From positions 868,001 through 932,000 of the forward strand of contig OZ345359.1 in the NCBI GenBank assembly GCA_977006965.1: 64,000 nucleotides of DNA. Direction: 5' to 3'. Under the pieces are notes generated by a model that saw nothing but the letters and a program-made list of their open reading frames with translations, did no database searches and was not told the origin of the DNA. The position numbers and the translations under genes are program-made. The stretch comes from Phymatolithon calcareum (lineage: Eukaryota; Rhodophyta; Florideophyceae; Hapalidiales). Of the stretch, positions 10,314 to 20,200 are shown in pieces (position 1 is the first letter of the stretch; each line of letters starts with the position of its first letter).

Positions 10314-11430
10314 GAAAGCTTGCCAGCACACAGTTGGCATCTGCGGCTAAACCATGTAAACGCAGGCACAATACATAATATGGCTAAGCTCCCCTATGAG
10401 TCAGGTCTCCCGGCGATACTCCGCTCGGGCATACCAGTCATGCATTGTCTGGGATGTTCGGTGGGACACATGTAAAAAGCCGCACACCGCGATAGCACAA
10501 TGAGACCACCACCAGGACAGACCGTAGTCTCTGACATCGCAGGACGCCTTCCTTCAACAGGGAAAGGCCACACTTGCTTCATGACTTCCACTGAACTACA
10601 TACCAGGATGAAATTGGTATTCCTACTCAAAATTCGATCCGAAGCGGAGCAGTGCATATCGGAGCCCGTAGCCAAAATCGAGCGACACTTCGGGCACCCC
10701 AATTGCCCGCGTTGGATGAGACAACGCAAATGAGTACCTAACCAAAGCACTTATTCGGCTATTTGGAAAACGGGCGATTGGACTGGATCCAACAACACCG
10801 CAGACACCAGAGGAAAACTCAATAGCAGAGTGACTGAACCGAACGCTAATGTCACGCGTGCGCGTGACGATACATGCGACAAAAGTACCGTTTGCCAAAT
10901 ACTGGGGCTTTTGCGTTCTGGACACGATAACCAAAACGAAGTCCACACTACAGAGCACCATTAAGGACATACCCCGCCGCCTGTGGCAGAAGCATTGCAA
11001 CCTAATTCAGCCAATGGCGGACGTGTCCATCGAAGTCAACAAATTCCGCATGTTTGGCGAATACGGCTATGTACTCAATCTAAAAAACATCAAAAAGAAG
11101 GCGGACGCCCGAGGCATGCTATTGCGCTATCTGTACACAATAGGTGATCATCACTACAAAGTAATATCACCGCATAGCGGACAGCTATTAACTTGTCGCA
11201 TTGCCAACTTCCGCCCGTACAACCCAAACTTCGAACTTATTCGACTGTGCCCGGAGCCAATCCCGCGAACCGAACAGCAAAACACTACGGTTAACCTACA
11301 TCATGTAATCCCATACGCTGCACATCAGGTAGAGAAACCTCCAAGCATCGGAGATGTGTCAAAACCCACGGCCGAAAATTATACGCAAATAGACGCACCA
11401 AGCTTCACGTATCCCCCCAGTATTCCTTGA
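10314..11430 (+). pseudogene. TE1 integrase relic
   Basis: Fragments in several frames show the zinc-binding region (LRLNHVNAGTIHNM and CLGC), the start of the catalytic core (VVSDIAGRLPSTGKGHTCF), and the C-terminal copia integrase segment (FGEYGYVLNLKNIKKKADAR, 10849-11430). Stops and frameshifts separate them. Confidence 0.7.
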
Positions 11431-11542
11431 AGATCTCATTCATACCGACCCAGCACCCCGGTCGATCGCTCAAGCGCGCAAGACCCACGAATATACCTAG
11501 TGGGAAGAGGCATACAATCATGAAGCACAGATGCACGAAGAA

Positions 11543-12038
11543 TGTAGTAGTATGGATGGGTGGCCCTGAGGCCTTGCTTTTCCCCGACCATTACAGCCCA
11601 CATGGGCTTACACGCTGTGCCCTCGGCTCCGTCGTCCACTCCGTTTAGGTTTATTTCTAGTATGATAAGACCGATTTGGTAGTATATGGCGGGCTTTTGG
11701 CCGCCGGCCCTCAGTAAAAGGGGCAACTCGTGTTTGGTCCAGATCGACCGTTTTCAGTTCCAACCTTCGCGGACCTTTCGCCTCAGGGAAGGCCTCGCGT
11801 ACGACCTCGACTCTGCGCTGTCGGTCAAGCCTCGGTCCTAGGACCCTCGCCCCTGTTTCTGCGTACGGACGTTGGCATCCTCTTGCGATTGGACCCCAAG
11901 TCCGTGTGTGTGTTTTGTTGTTTGCTCTGCCACTATCCTCCATCGGGAGAGACCAATCGCTGGAGCCTTGCACGGCCTCAACGGCCAACCGTTCCCGAAC
12001 TACTTAGTGGCATCGATCCGCCGATCTGCGCTACCACA
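11543..12038. mobile_element. Solo LTR inserted in TE1 pol
   Basis: A 496-bp segment begins TGTAGTAG and ends CTACCACA (7 of 8 terminal bases inverted repeats), flanked by a 5-bp direct repeat AAGAA (11538-11542 and 12039-12043). Removing it rejoins the TE1 frame from AYNHEAQMHEE to FGTFEYIDAAEVPSDGF. It has no coding content, so it is best read as a solo LTR of another family left by LTR-LTR recombination. Orientation is unknown. Confidence 0.75.
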
Positions 12039-12043
12039 AAGAA

Positions 12044-13551
12044 TTTGGCACATTCGAATACATAGATGCGGCAGAGGTGCCGTCTGACGGTTTCATTGCC
12101 AAGCCAGTTTTCACACTACGGTACAAGAGAACACCAAGTGGAGAAGTGAGCAGCTATAAAATCAGGGCATCTTACCCGGGAAATCGGCTCATCCCCGGAA
12201 TCTACTACGAATCAGCTACAGTTGCCGCATATTCCGCAGATCGTGACTCCGTAAGGATCATGCTTGCCATCGCTGCCCAGAACAAGCTAACAACGTATCA
12301 TGTCGACCTAGTATCAGCATTTCTACATGAAGACTATACTGGACCCACGCTGTTATTCATGCACCCACTCCCCAAATTTGACGGCACACCGAAACACACA
12401 GGAAAAATAGCGCGCATCGTCAAGAATATATACGGGACGCCGAATGGACCAAAAATTTATACCTATGGAAGAAGCATCTGCTGGAGCACAGATATACACA
12501 GCTTAAATCCGATCGAAATTTATACATCCACAGAACAGGAACCGAGCTCCTCATTATGGCTGTCACGATTGATGACTTCATTGTAGCCACCAATTCCCAA
12601 TCGCTCAATGCAAACCTCCTCAACGACCTTGCCTCAAAGTATCGCCTAAAAGATCTCGGTGAGGCACGAAAAATGCTGGGATGGACGATATTACGCGATC
12701 GACAAACAGGATCAATCCACATCTCGCAGCTGGAGCTCGCTGAAGCGTATATCAGATTATTGCGTATGCAAGGCGCTATCAGTTCGCCCACACCATATCA
12801 CGGAATACTACTGTACGGTCCAACGCCCACCGAGGAAATGCTTAATACTGACCAATACCCATACGGCAGTGCAGTCGGTATACTGCGGTATCTGGTAGAC
12901 TCCACACAACCGGAAATCGTGTACATAACAGGCGCGCTTGCGCGACACCCTATCCAGCCAACAAATCGACATTGGAAAGCCGCCAAACATATCGCAAGGT
13001 ATCTCATGGCAACCAGAAACCACGGAATATTGTACCAGGCACGGCAACCGGAACTGACAGCACAGTCGGATGCAGACTTCGCCGGATGCCAGGACACTCG
13101 ATAGTCTACATACGGAACAATAGTGTTTTATGCGGGGTCGCCTGTGTCGTGGTGCTCCAGAAGAATCAAGAGCGTCGTGACCAGCACCTGTGCAGCTGAG
13201 TATATTGCCGCGAGCAACACAGCACTTCAAACACAATGGTTAAGACAGATGCTACACAAAATCCTGCCACATGAACTTATGCCAACCATATTGACAATGG
13301 GCAATCGATCGGCCATTGTGATTGCCAATGCGACGGCACCCACAAAGAAATCCAAGTACATAGACGTCAGATAGCATCATCTGCAAGACAAAATACGAGA
13401 TGGCGAGATAGAGACAACACATACTCCGTCGGCACTCCTCACCGCTGACATAATGACAAAACCATTGTCCGTCACCACCTTCAGCAGACACCGAAACAGC
13501 CTTCAAGTTGGACCGCCACTCAGAACAGACCCCGCTGTAGGGGTATCATAG
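12044..13551 (+). pseudogene. TE1 reverse transcriptase and RNase H
   Basis: The RT frame starts with FGTFEYIDAAEVPSDGF and VFTLRYKRTPSGEVSSYKIR, typical of the copia RT N-terminus. It continues with YHVDLVSAFLHEDY (first catalytic Asp) and, after a frameshift near 12550, VTIDDFIVA (the YVDD box equivalent). RNase H follows (QSDADFAGCQDTR, then STCAAEYIAASNTA) with an in-frame TAG at 13102-13104. The frame ends at a TAG at 13549-13551, inside the 15-mer that repeats the start of the LTR. Confidence 0.8.
13536..13550 (+). repeat. Copy of the TE1 LTR terminal 15-mer upstream of the 3' LTR
   Basis: TGTAGGGGTATCATA is identical to the first 15 bases of the LTR, which starts 49 bp further on at 13585. 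The pol stop codon overlaps its end. Confidence 0.8.
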
Positions 13552-13584
13552 CGATACAACCCATTCATCTGTCCTGAGGGCGCC

Positions 13585-13677
13585 TGTAGGGGTATCATAA
13601 CTAGGGCTATATAAAGTGGCCGACGCCTACTGTGCACTCTGACAAGGAGGCCAAGGCGAGGATATTACCGTCCTACA
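13585..13677 (+). repeat. TE1 3' LTR
   Basis: 93 bp, begins TGTAGGGG and ends CCTACA, followed by the CAGTA target duplication. It retains the TATA box of the 5' copy. Confidence 0.85.
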
Positions 13678-13885
13678 CAGTATCCGTAGTCTCGGGCCTA
13701 TATACGGTCCTCTCCACCGGGCGACAACACCTATTTAATCCCTATTCTATAACTTGTTTGGGCCTAAGATTGGACGGTGCACACAGAGCTTGCGCACCGA
13801 CCTCGCGCTCAAATTTTCCGGAAGTCCTTATGATACTCGGTCGAGTTTCCCTATTTTTTAAAAAAATTGGGACGTTTTTTTAAAA

Positions 13886-13941
13886 ATCAATGGTCTACAG
13901 TGCTGTGTTTGTAAAAAAATGCAGCACTGTAGACCATTGAT
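13886..13941. repeat. Hairpin, 20-bp perfect stem
   Basis: Arms at 13886-13905 and 13922-13941 are perfect complements (ATCAATGGTCTACAGTGCTG), with a 16-nt A-rich loop. T6-7/A5-7 tracts lie just upstream. No gene overlaps. Confidence 0.85.
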
Positions 13942-14036
13942 ATGATACAGTATCTGTGTGCAGAGTCGAGCTGCTTGGGAATTGGCACTACTGTGTCCAT
14001 ACCACGCAAATTGTGACGTGAATCTATGAATAAGTT

Positions 14037-14070
14037 TTCTACTCTATAGAGTAGAATATATTAATATATT
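14037..14070. repeat. Two adjoining spacerless palindromes
   Basis: TTCTACTCTATAGAGTAGAA (14037-14056) is a perfect 20-bp palindrome, followed by a 16-bp AT palindrome (14055-14070). They lie about 300 bp upstream of the RidA-family gene. Confidence 0.7.
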
Positions 14071-14364
14071 AAAAAACCAGAGATTACAATCTCGATATCG
14101 AGTCGACGTTCCACGCTACAGGCGAACGCTAAGCATTATGTTCCCGACAAATGGCGGAATGTATTGTATGCGGTTTTAGCGATCGGTGCGTTGCGACCTA
14201 TCATTCCTTAATTTCCTTCATAAGCTGCAAACTTCGTGCCACCGAGATGAAATGTCGATGAAGCTTCACATTACGCAATTGACCCTTTCACGGTCGATTC
14301 TGTACCGCTTGCGCCTGCTCACCGTACCATCCGTTATCAGACACAGTTTTGAACCCTTTCTGCG

Positions 14365-14883
14365 ATGGGTATCCATACTCTCTCCGCTATTGCCTTCCTT
14401 TTTCTGCTGATCTCGCACGGATTTGCTACCTCGAATTGCCAACGTCGCGTAATAACGATCAACCCACCCACTCTAGTCGATCCTCTGCCTCTCGGATACC
14501 AGCACATTGCTGTCGACACCCACAACTCAGTCGCCTACATTGCTGGACAGGTCTCCTTCAACCAGAACGGTTCCGTTGTCGGCACTACGCTCGCAGAACA
14601 GCTCCCCGTCGTCGAGAAAAATCTTAAACTTGCAATGGATGCTGTTGGTGCAGATATCAGTGATATCATGCAAGTTATGACGTTCGTCAAGAACCTCGAC
14701 CCGTCCAGAGATCTGACTCCATTTGGCCCATTCTTGGAACGACTCGGAAAACCGGTCAATACCCTGATTTCCACCCCGTCCCTTGCGATTGCTGAGTTGC
14801 TTGTGGAGATCCAGGTCACTGTTGCTGTGCCGGATAGAGCTATTGTGAGGCTGATACGGTCCTGTCAGAAGCGGACTAGCTGA
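14365..14883 (+). CDS. RidA/YjgF/UK114 family protein with signal peptide
   Basis: 172 aa, single exon. Residues 1-21 form a hydrophobic signal sequence (LSAIAFLFLLISHGFA), so the product probably enters the secretory path; a plastid route through ER-type import is possible if the plastid is complex. Residues 35-160 carry the RidA fold: VAYIAGQVSFNQNGSVVG, AEQLPVVEKNLKLAMDAVGA, DIMQVMTFVKNL and the closing LLVEIQVTVAV strand. Classical RidA enzymes deaminate 2-aminoacrylate and other imines using an Arg in the PxR segment. Here that position reads KPVNTLIS, without the Arg, so imine deaminase activity is doubtful and a Rid-like role is safer. The nearest neighbours are transposons on both sides. 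Confidence 0.8.
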   Translation: MGIHTLSAIAFLFLLISHGFATSNCQRRVITINPPTLVDPLPLGYQHIAVDTHNSVAYIAGQVSFNQNGSVVGTTLAEQLPVVEKNLKLAMDAVGADISDIMQVMTFVKNLDPSRDLTPFGPFLERLGKPVNTLISTPSLAIAELLVEIQVTVAVPDRAIVRLIRSCQKRTS

Positions 14884-15465
14884 AAGGGCTATTGTGCATG
14901 CGCTTCCGCGGTTGCCAAGAATATGAAGTGAACAGTCGGTACACAGGAGCTATCGTTGTACTTCCAACGTGGCGATCTCAGGAATCCGAAAGTGCTTCTG
15001 CCGTCAGCCCGTTTCTGTTGTTGCACCGTGAGGCTACGAGGGAACCCCCTTGGTTTCCGGGCGTGGCCGTCTGCCTTGCTCGCCGCGGTTATGTTCTGAA
15101 ACACTGCAGGATTGAAGCAACGCTGATAATTGCAGAAAAGAACGTATTTCCTTTATTCTTTCACGACATTGCGAACCTTTCGCCCCCCTTTTTCTTTCTC
15201 TCTCTTCACAGACGCCTAGACTTTTGTCTTCCCCTGGCGCAATTTGTCACGCTTTCGTTTTCGCGGCGTGTTGCAAGTTTCAGATTTCCAATCCCCGCAA
15301 CCTACTCAGCCGACATATACTTACTCCTATATACCATCAAAGCCCTTCGCGCTTGACATGCCATGTCACGCGCCAGTACCATTCTAGCTGGTAGACAATG
15401 GAAGCGGCCCGATTCAGTGGAGGTCGCCGAGATATCACTACCCTCCTGTACAGTGCATCAACTAG
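14884..15465. other. Intergenic, no gene supported
   Basis: A 154-codon open frame at 14892-15356 lacks any family resemblance and is C-, T- and F-rich; I do not accept it as a gene. The 3' end of the RidA-like gene and the start of the LINE relic bound this stretch. Confidence 0.4.
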
Positions 15466-15758
15466 ATGTGGCGCAATAAGGCCCCCGGTACTGATGGTAT
15501 CCCCGTAGAGGCCTTCCGAGCCTCGACTCACATAGCAGACGAACTATACTCCCTGCTGTCCGAAATCTGGGAGACCGAACAGATTCCGGATAACGTGGCG
15601 CTCGAGACCATGCTTATGATGCACAAAAAAGGCCCCAAGGACAACAGGATATACTACACGACAATCTCTCCTTCCCCACGCGTTCAAGGTGCTCGCCATG
15701 TTCCTCCTTCACCGCATAGCACTGCTCATCGGGCGACTCTTGCCCAACACGCAGGCAG
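15466..15758 (+). pseudogene. LINE reverse transcriptase relic, 5' part
   Basis: NKAPGTDGIPVEAFRAS is the LINE RT motif (KAPGxDGIxxExxK), followed by MHKKGPKDN and, after a frameshift, AFKVLAMFLLHRIALLIG and LLPNTQA. The next motif (GFRP) is found only at 20872, beyond the TE2 insertion, so this is one LINE interrupted by TE2. The last five bases, GGCAG (15754-15758), are the TE2 target site. Confidence 0.8.
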
Positions 15759-15929
15759 TGTTAAGTCACTTTATCTTGTTTTTCTGTATGTGTGGAAGAT
15801 GGAGGGAGAGCGCTCTACTTATAGCGCGCAAGGCAGTTGATAGGTGCCAGGCGACTAGTTCGCCTGGCATACGACTGTGCTGGTACACGCTGCACTCTGT
15901 GCAACGTGTCCATCATGTGGGAATTAGCA
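15759..15929 (-). repeat. TE2 3' LTR
   Basis: 171 bp. On the plus strand it starts TGTTAAG and ends ATTAGCA. It contains a 10-bp stem (TGCCAGGCGA, 15845-15854, with TCGCCTGGCA, 15860-15869) with a 5-nt loop, conserved in the other LTR at 20782-20806. Confidence 0.9.
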
Positions 15930-15958
15930 GAGTTAGCGGCTTGGAAGCTGCGGAGATT

Positions 15959-15971
15959 GTGGGATTTAGCA
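15959..15971 (-). repeat. Copy of the TE2 LTR terminal 13-mer beside the 3' LTR
   Basis: GTGGGATTTAGCA (plus strand) repeats the LTR end found at 15917-15929, 42 bp away. It matches the 5' LTR end exactly, better than the adjacent 3' LTR does. The pol stop codon (TAA, 15966-15968) lies within it. Confidence 0.75.
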
Positions 15972-16784
15972 GCCCCGGGCAGCTTCTGAGCCGCGATTTC
16001 GTATGAGCCGCAGGTTGTTTATGAACTTGAGGCGCGGCAATGGCTTGGTGAACATGTCGGCCACCATCTTCTCGCCCGGTACGTGATTGGTGTCGACTAT
16101 GCCGCGCTCGACCTGCTCGGTTACGTACCGAGCCTTTGTGTCTATGTGCTTGCTTCGCGTCGTAGGCCCGTTGGCGACTGACATCGCTAATGCAGCGGTG
16201 TTGTCGATGCTTAGCGAGATGGGAGCTTTGATAGGGATGTCCCATTCGCTGGCCAGCGTGTAGAGCCATACGATAGCGCGCGCTGCTTCGCATGCGGCAG
16301 CGTATTCGGCTTCGGCGGTGGAGAGTGTGACAGATGCCTGGAGTTTGCTTTTTCCAGAAAAGGAGATCGCCGGCCCACGTTATTGCGATTCCCGTGCGGG
16401 AGCGTCGGGTGTTCGTACAGGCCGCCCAGTCGCTGTCGCTGTATGCCCGCAGGACCGGGTCAGCCGCATGCTTGTACTCGATGTACGCGTTTCGTTGTCC
16501 AGCGAGGTATCGCACAACCCGCTTGAGGGCGGCCATGTGTCGCGACGTCGGTGTCTCGAGCGATCGCGCCAAGTGTGAGACGATGTAGGCAATGTCGTAT
16601 ACGACGGTGTCCGCGATGAACCGCGCTAGGCCAACTCCATGGCGGTAAAGACGGTGTTCATCCTCGGCCAGTACGGTCTCGCCTTCATGTATGCCCGATA
16701 GGTCCGCCTTGGGGTCGTGCGGGAGGGCGGTTGAGTTTGCTGCTGTGAGTTTGAAGTCGGCAAGCAGTTCTTCGATGTGCTTAC
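15966..16784 (-). pseudogene. TE2 pol, C-terminal part (RT end and RNase H)
   Basis: Continues the RT frame cut at 17234: VRK then HIEELLADFKLT, with YLAGQRNAYIEY and SDSDWAACTNTRRSRTG of RNase H. At the TTCTGGAAAAAGC run near 16357 one extra A shifts the frame; deleting one A restores FWKSKLQASVTLSTAEAEYA. The frame then runs through KHIDTKARYVTEQV and MVADMFTKPL to a TAA at 15966. Confidence 0.85.
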
Positions 16785-16979
16785 TGCTAGTCCTACATCA
16801 CCCACATATCGAGAGACTCGAGTTCATAGCGCACATGGGTGATCGCATGACTCGCTAGCCACATATCTGGCTGGCGAACCAAGCACGCGACACACTGTGC
16901 CACCCAGCCGACAGGCACATCTAGCCTACAAATAGCTAGAGTTCCACCATTCCAATAAACCAAGGAACTAATCTCCACA

Positions 16980-16997
16980 GGTTATGGGCCCATAACC
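16980..16997. other. Palindromic primer-binding site at dimer centre
   Basis: GGTTATGGGCCCATAACC is exactly two overlapping primer-binding sites sharing the GGGCCC core. Compare GGTTATGGGCC beside the LTRs of TE1 (8444) and TE2 (20685-20695, minus strand). Confidence 0.8.
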
Positions 16998-17180
16998 TGT
17001 GGAGATTAGTTCCTTGGTTTATTGGAATGGTGGAACTCTAGCTATTTGTAGGCTAGATGTGCCTGTCGGCTGGGTGGCACAGTGTGTCGCGTGCTTGGTT
17101 CGCCAGCCAGATATGTGGCTAGCGAGTCATGCGATCACCCATGTGCGCTATGAACTCGAGTCTCTCGATATGTGGGTGAT

Positions 17181-17233
17181 CTAGGACTAGCAAGAAAAAC
17201 GATTAAGAGACTGGGGAAGATGTAGGACTAGCA
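17181..17233. repeat. Iterated LTR terminus at right end of dimer
   Basis: The LTR-terminal 12-mer occurs twice 41 bp apart (CTAGGACTAGCA, 17181-17192; GTAGGACTAGCA, 17222-17233), separated by a purine-rich segment ending ACTGGGGAAGA. The left arm has a single copy whose sequence matches the outer version. Confidence 0.75.
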
Positions 17234-20200
17234 CTTACGAACGGAGAGGCGCACTCCGTCTTTTGTGTAGCTGATGGCGACTCCCATGTGCTGCGTTACT
17301 GGCTGCTGTTCGGTGACCTGCCACTCGCAGTGCAGATGTGCAGCGAGGCGGTCTAGCAGTCCGTCGCTGGCGGACAACATCAGCATGTCGTCGGTGTCGA
17401 TCAGGAGGCGCGCCATGGCGCCGGTGGTGGCGTCGCGGTAGAGGAAGCAACCTGGCTCCGCTTGGCAGAGCACCCAGCCCCAGCTACGGAGTCGCGCGTT
17501 TCGATGGCGCTCCCAGAGGAACCCACCGTCTGGGCTGCCCATCTGCGCTCGTTTGATAAGCACGAGTTTGCCGGGGGCGGTGTATGTGCCGTCCGATCTT
17601 CGCGGTTGGTGCATAGTAACGCGGTATCGGGCGTCCGCTGGCGCCCTTGGGTATGCGGATGGGACGTCAAATTGGCGGACTCGCTCGCCGTGCAGGGCGG
17701 CGTTGGCGTGAAGGAGGCGACGTGCTGTGTGCGACGGTGATTGCGCGGCGGTACGAAGAGCGTCGAAGTGCTCACCGGCGCGCATGCGGTCTCCTCGCAC
17801 TGTGCATCGTGCGGAACAGCCGGCGAGGAAGCCATCTGCATCACTTTTGTAGTGATAGCGCCAGATGTTGTGAACCGGCTTGTCGTTAGGGAGTGCGGTG
17901 ACGTAGGCCCATGCGCCGATGCTCCCCATCTTGTCGATGAATCCGTCGTGCGCTTGCGCCCACTGCTTGCCGTAGGGCGACAAGAGGGCGTTCTTTATGG
18001 ATTTCGGGTCAGGGGGTGTGCGGACTGGAGTGCGCGTCTTGACTTGTATTGCAGCGACAGCGGCGTCGTCATATGGCTGTGCAGTCGGCGGGAGAGGGGC
18101 TTTTGGCGTCTGTTTGTGCGGTGGCGGTGGTGCTTGGCTCGTGCGGAATCGGAGCGGTAGCTTGATGGCCGAGCGCGGCCGCATCACACGGTCAGTGTCC
18201 GGCGTGTGCACCGCGGCGCTGCGCTTGCGGATGGCCTGGACGATCTTTTCACGCGTTTGCTTCGTAGTGGCCGGAAGTCGGTCATCGGAGTGCGTAATGT
18301 CAATAGTCGGCACAAAATCGGCGGCTCGTGCGTCGATTTCTTGCCGCCCTGGTGTCTTGAGCACCTTGACGGTGTCGGTCGATGTCGGCGCGAGGTACCG
18401 GCATTTTATCCCGCGCGGCGCAAAGCTTTTCAGCTGTCTGCCCCGGTTTGGTACGTAGCCACGTGCGCCGAACGGGAGGTGTAGCGGCAGGCGCTAGGGA
18501 CGACTGAAGGCGAGTTGCATTGGCGGTTGAGTTTGAAGTGGGGCTGGCGTGGCATTTCGCTTGGCGACGCAGTCTGCGAGGGCGTAGTCCCAGTAGTTTT
18601 GCGGAAGTTGGGCAGCTGCGAGCTGCGCTCGTATGCATTCTTTGAGTGTACGCACTGTGCGCTCGGCTTGCCCGTTTGATTGTGGAGCGTTTGGTACTGC
18701 TTTAGTAATGCGGATGCCGGCCTTCTGAGCGTACCGTAAGGGTGCTCCTGCGCTGAGTTCAGGCGCCCCGTCAGTGTGCAGGCGGAGCACGGGGCGCCCC
18801 GATTCGAGTTGTATTTTTCGAAGGGCGTTTACAATGAGGCGTCCGGCGTCGCTCTTTTTGGCAGACGGGAGCGCGTCGATCCAGCCCGAAATTTTGTCGA
18901 CGAGCACTGTGAAGTACTTGTTTCCACGCGAAGATTTGGGTAGGGGGCCGGCTGTGTCGATGCTGATCTTTTGAAATGGTAACTGGCCTTTAGTAGATGA
19001 TGATTTGTGTGGTGCTTTGGTTAGCTTGGCCGTTGCACACGGTTTGCACGTGTAAGTTCCTTTTGCATTGGAGATGAGGTGTCGGAGCTGAGGATGGGCG
19101 CGTATAGCGCGGGCGATGGCAGCGGGGTTGACATGCGCGAGCGCTTCGTGCGCGGCTTTTACTGCGATCGGCACTTGGGCGGCCGCGCGATGCTGCGGCT
19201 GTTGTGTCTGATCTGCTTGCATCTTATCGAAGCGGAAGACCCCGCTTTGGACGGAGCCCGCCGCGATGATGTTGTCTGGCTTACGATGGTGTGGCGGTGT
19301 GATATAGAAACGATTGCCTTGGATGTGGATGTCGTTTGTCTGGGCAAGGAGGGGCGCGGAGACGATATCGTTGGCGAGATCGGGTACGGCAAGCACGTTA
19401 GTGAGGTGTATTGCGGTTTTGGCTCCAAGCAAACTGGCGCTCCCGATGTGCGTGCCATGAGTGCGTGCGTTGTTGGCAAGTCGGACGTTATTCTGTTGCT
19501 GCGTGGCGTCTGTGAGGCACTCTGAGTGTTTTGTCATGTGGTGGGTCGCGCACGTGTCTAGGAGGGGCGCACTGAGGTAGTGGTTGATGTTGTTCTTTAC
19601 CGTATTGTCTTTCGTAGTTTCGCCGGTAAATATGCTAGCAATGCTATTAGAGATGGCGTTGGCGAGTGCGTCTTCGGCGGAGATGGCGGCGACCGAGGGG
19701 GTGTAGGTGCTGCTGCCCGCATTGCCGCGCGCGGCTGCGCGCGCCTTCATTTCTTTGCAGACCTGGTCGTCCTTTTTATGGTTGTCCATAAGGTGGTCCT
19801 CACACGCGTAGAGTTGACGGAGGTGCTTCTGGAAGGGCTTGCGTCCGAAGCGCTTGTTGTTGTTGCGATTTGTGCCGCTTCCTTCCTTGTCCTTCTTGTC
19901 GGATTTGTCCTTATGGCTGGGCGAAGGCAGGTCGAGTACTTTGGCCAGCAGCTCGTTCGCCGTCTCGATGGTCTTCGGAGTCACCGCGTTGTATTTTTCG
20001 CGGATGATCTCGGCGCGCACGGATCCCGGCAGCCCAGTCGTGATGTCCTTGATGTAGGCGGGCGGGGAGGAGAGGTAGTGGCCAGGGCTAGCTCTGATGA
20101 GGGCTTCGTGGCGCTTGCGGTGCGCGCGCACGTAGTCGGCGGCAGATGGGTGGTTGTTGAAGGTGGAAACTTTGTGGGCAGTGTCGACGTCTTCGATGGG

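Larger units (their letters stand above)
8350..13677 (+). mobile_element. Ty1/copia LTR retrotransposon TE1 (degenerate)
   Basis: A complete but inactivated element. It has LTRs of 94 bp (8350-8443) and 93 bp (13585-13677), a 5-bp target duplication CAGTA (8345-8349 and 13678-13682), and a primer-binding site directly after the 5' LTR. Internal order is gag, zinc knuckle, protease, integrase, reverse transcriptase, RNase H; integrase ahead of RT defines copia. The LTRs differ by five substitutions and one indel in 94 bp, so the insertion is not recent. Inactivation is by several frameshifts and stops and by a solo LTR inserted at 11543-12038. The LTRs are unusually short for copia. Confidence 0.9.
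16785..17233. mobile_element. Palindromic LTR dimer inserted in TE2 pol
   Basis: Two copies of one LTR lie head to head. The left LTR (16785-16979, 195 bp) begins TGCTAGTCC and ends TCTCCACA; the right copy (16998-17233, 236 bp) is its reverse complement with 41 extra bp near its outer end. They are joined by the 18-bp palindrome GGTTATGGGCCCATAACC (16980-16997), which is the half-tRNA-Met primer-binding site read in both directions. The arms are otherwise identical over about 190 bp. The unit has TG...CA ends and a 5-bp target duplication CTTAC (16780-16784 and 17234-17238). Excising it restores the TE2 frame (LSVRK-HIEELL). No coding capacity. Confidence 0.9.

Noticed and set aside
11608-12065. 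Open frames of 110-126 codons within TE1
   Set aside because: They lie in the solo LTR, which has TG...CA ends and a target duplication; no domain match.
14892-15356. 154-codon open frame downstream of the RidA-like gene
   Set aside because: Biased composition, no domain, and no upstream promoter context separate from the RidA gene's 3' end.
16793-17184. Two identical 61-codon frames on opposite strands, one in each arm of the inverted repeat
   Set aside because: They are mirror images created by the palindromic LTR dimer; LTR sequence is not expected to code and the peptide has no family match.
18494-18496. TE2 TAG as a programmed readthrough stop
   Set aside because: It lies in the integrase C-terminus, not at a gag-pol junction, and no stimulatory context is evident; a simple mutation is more likely.
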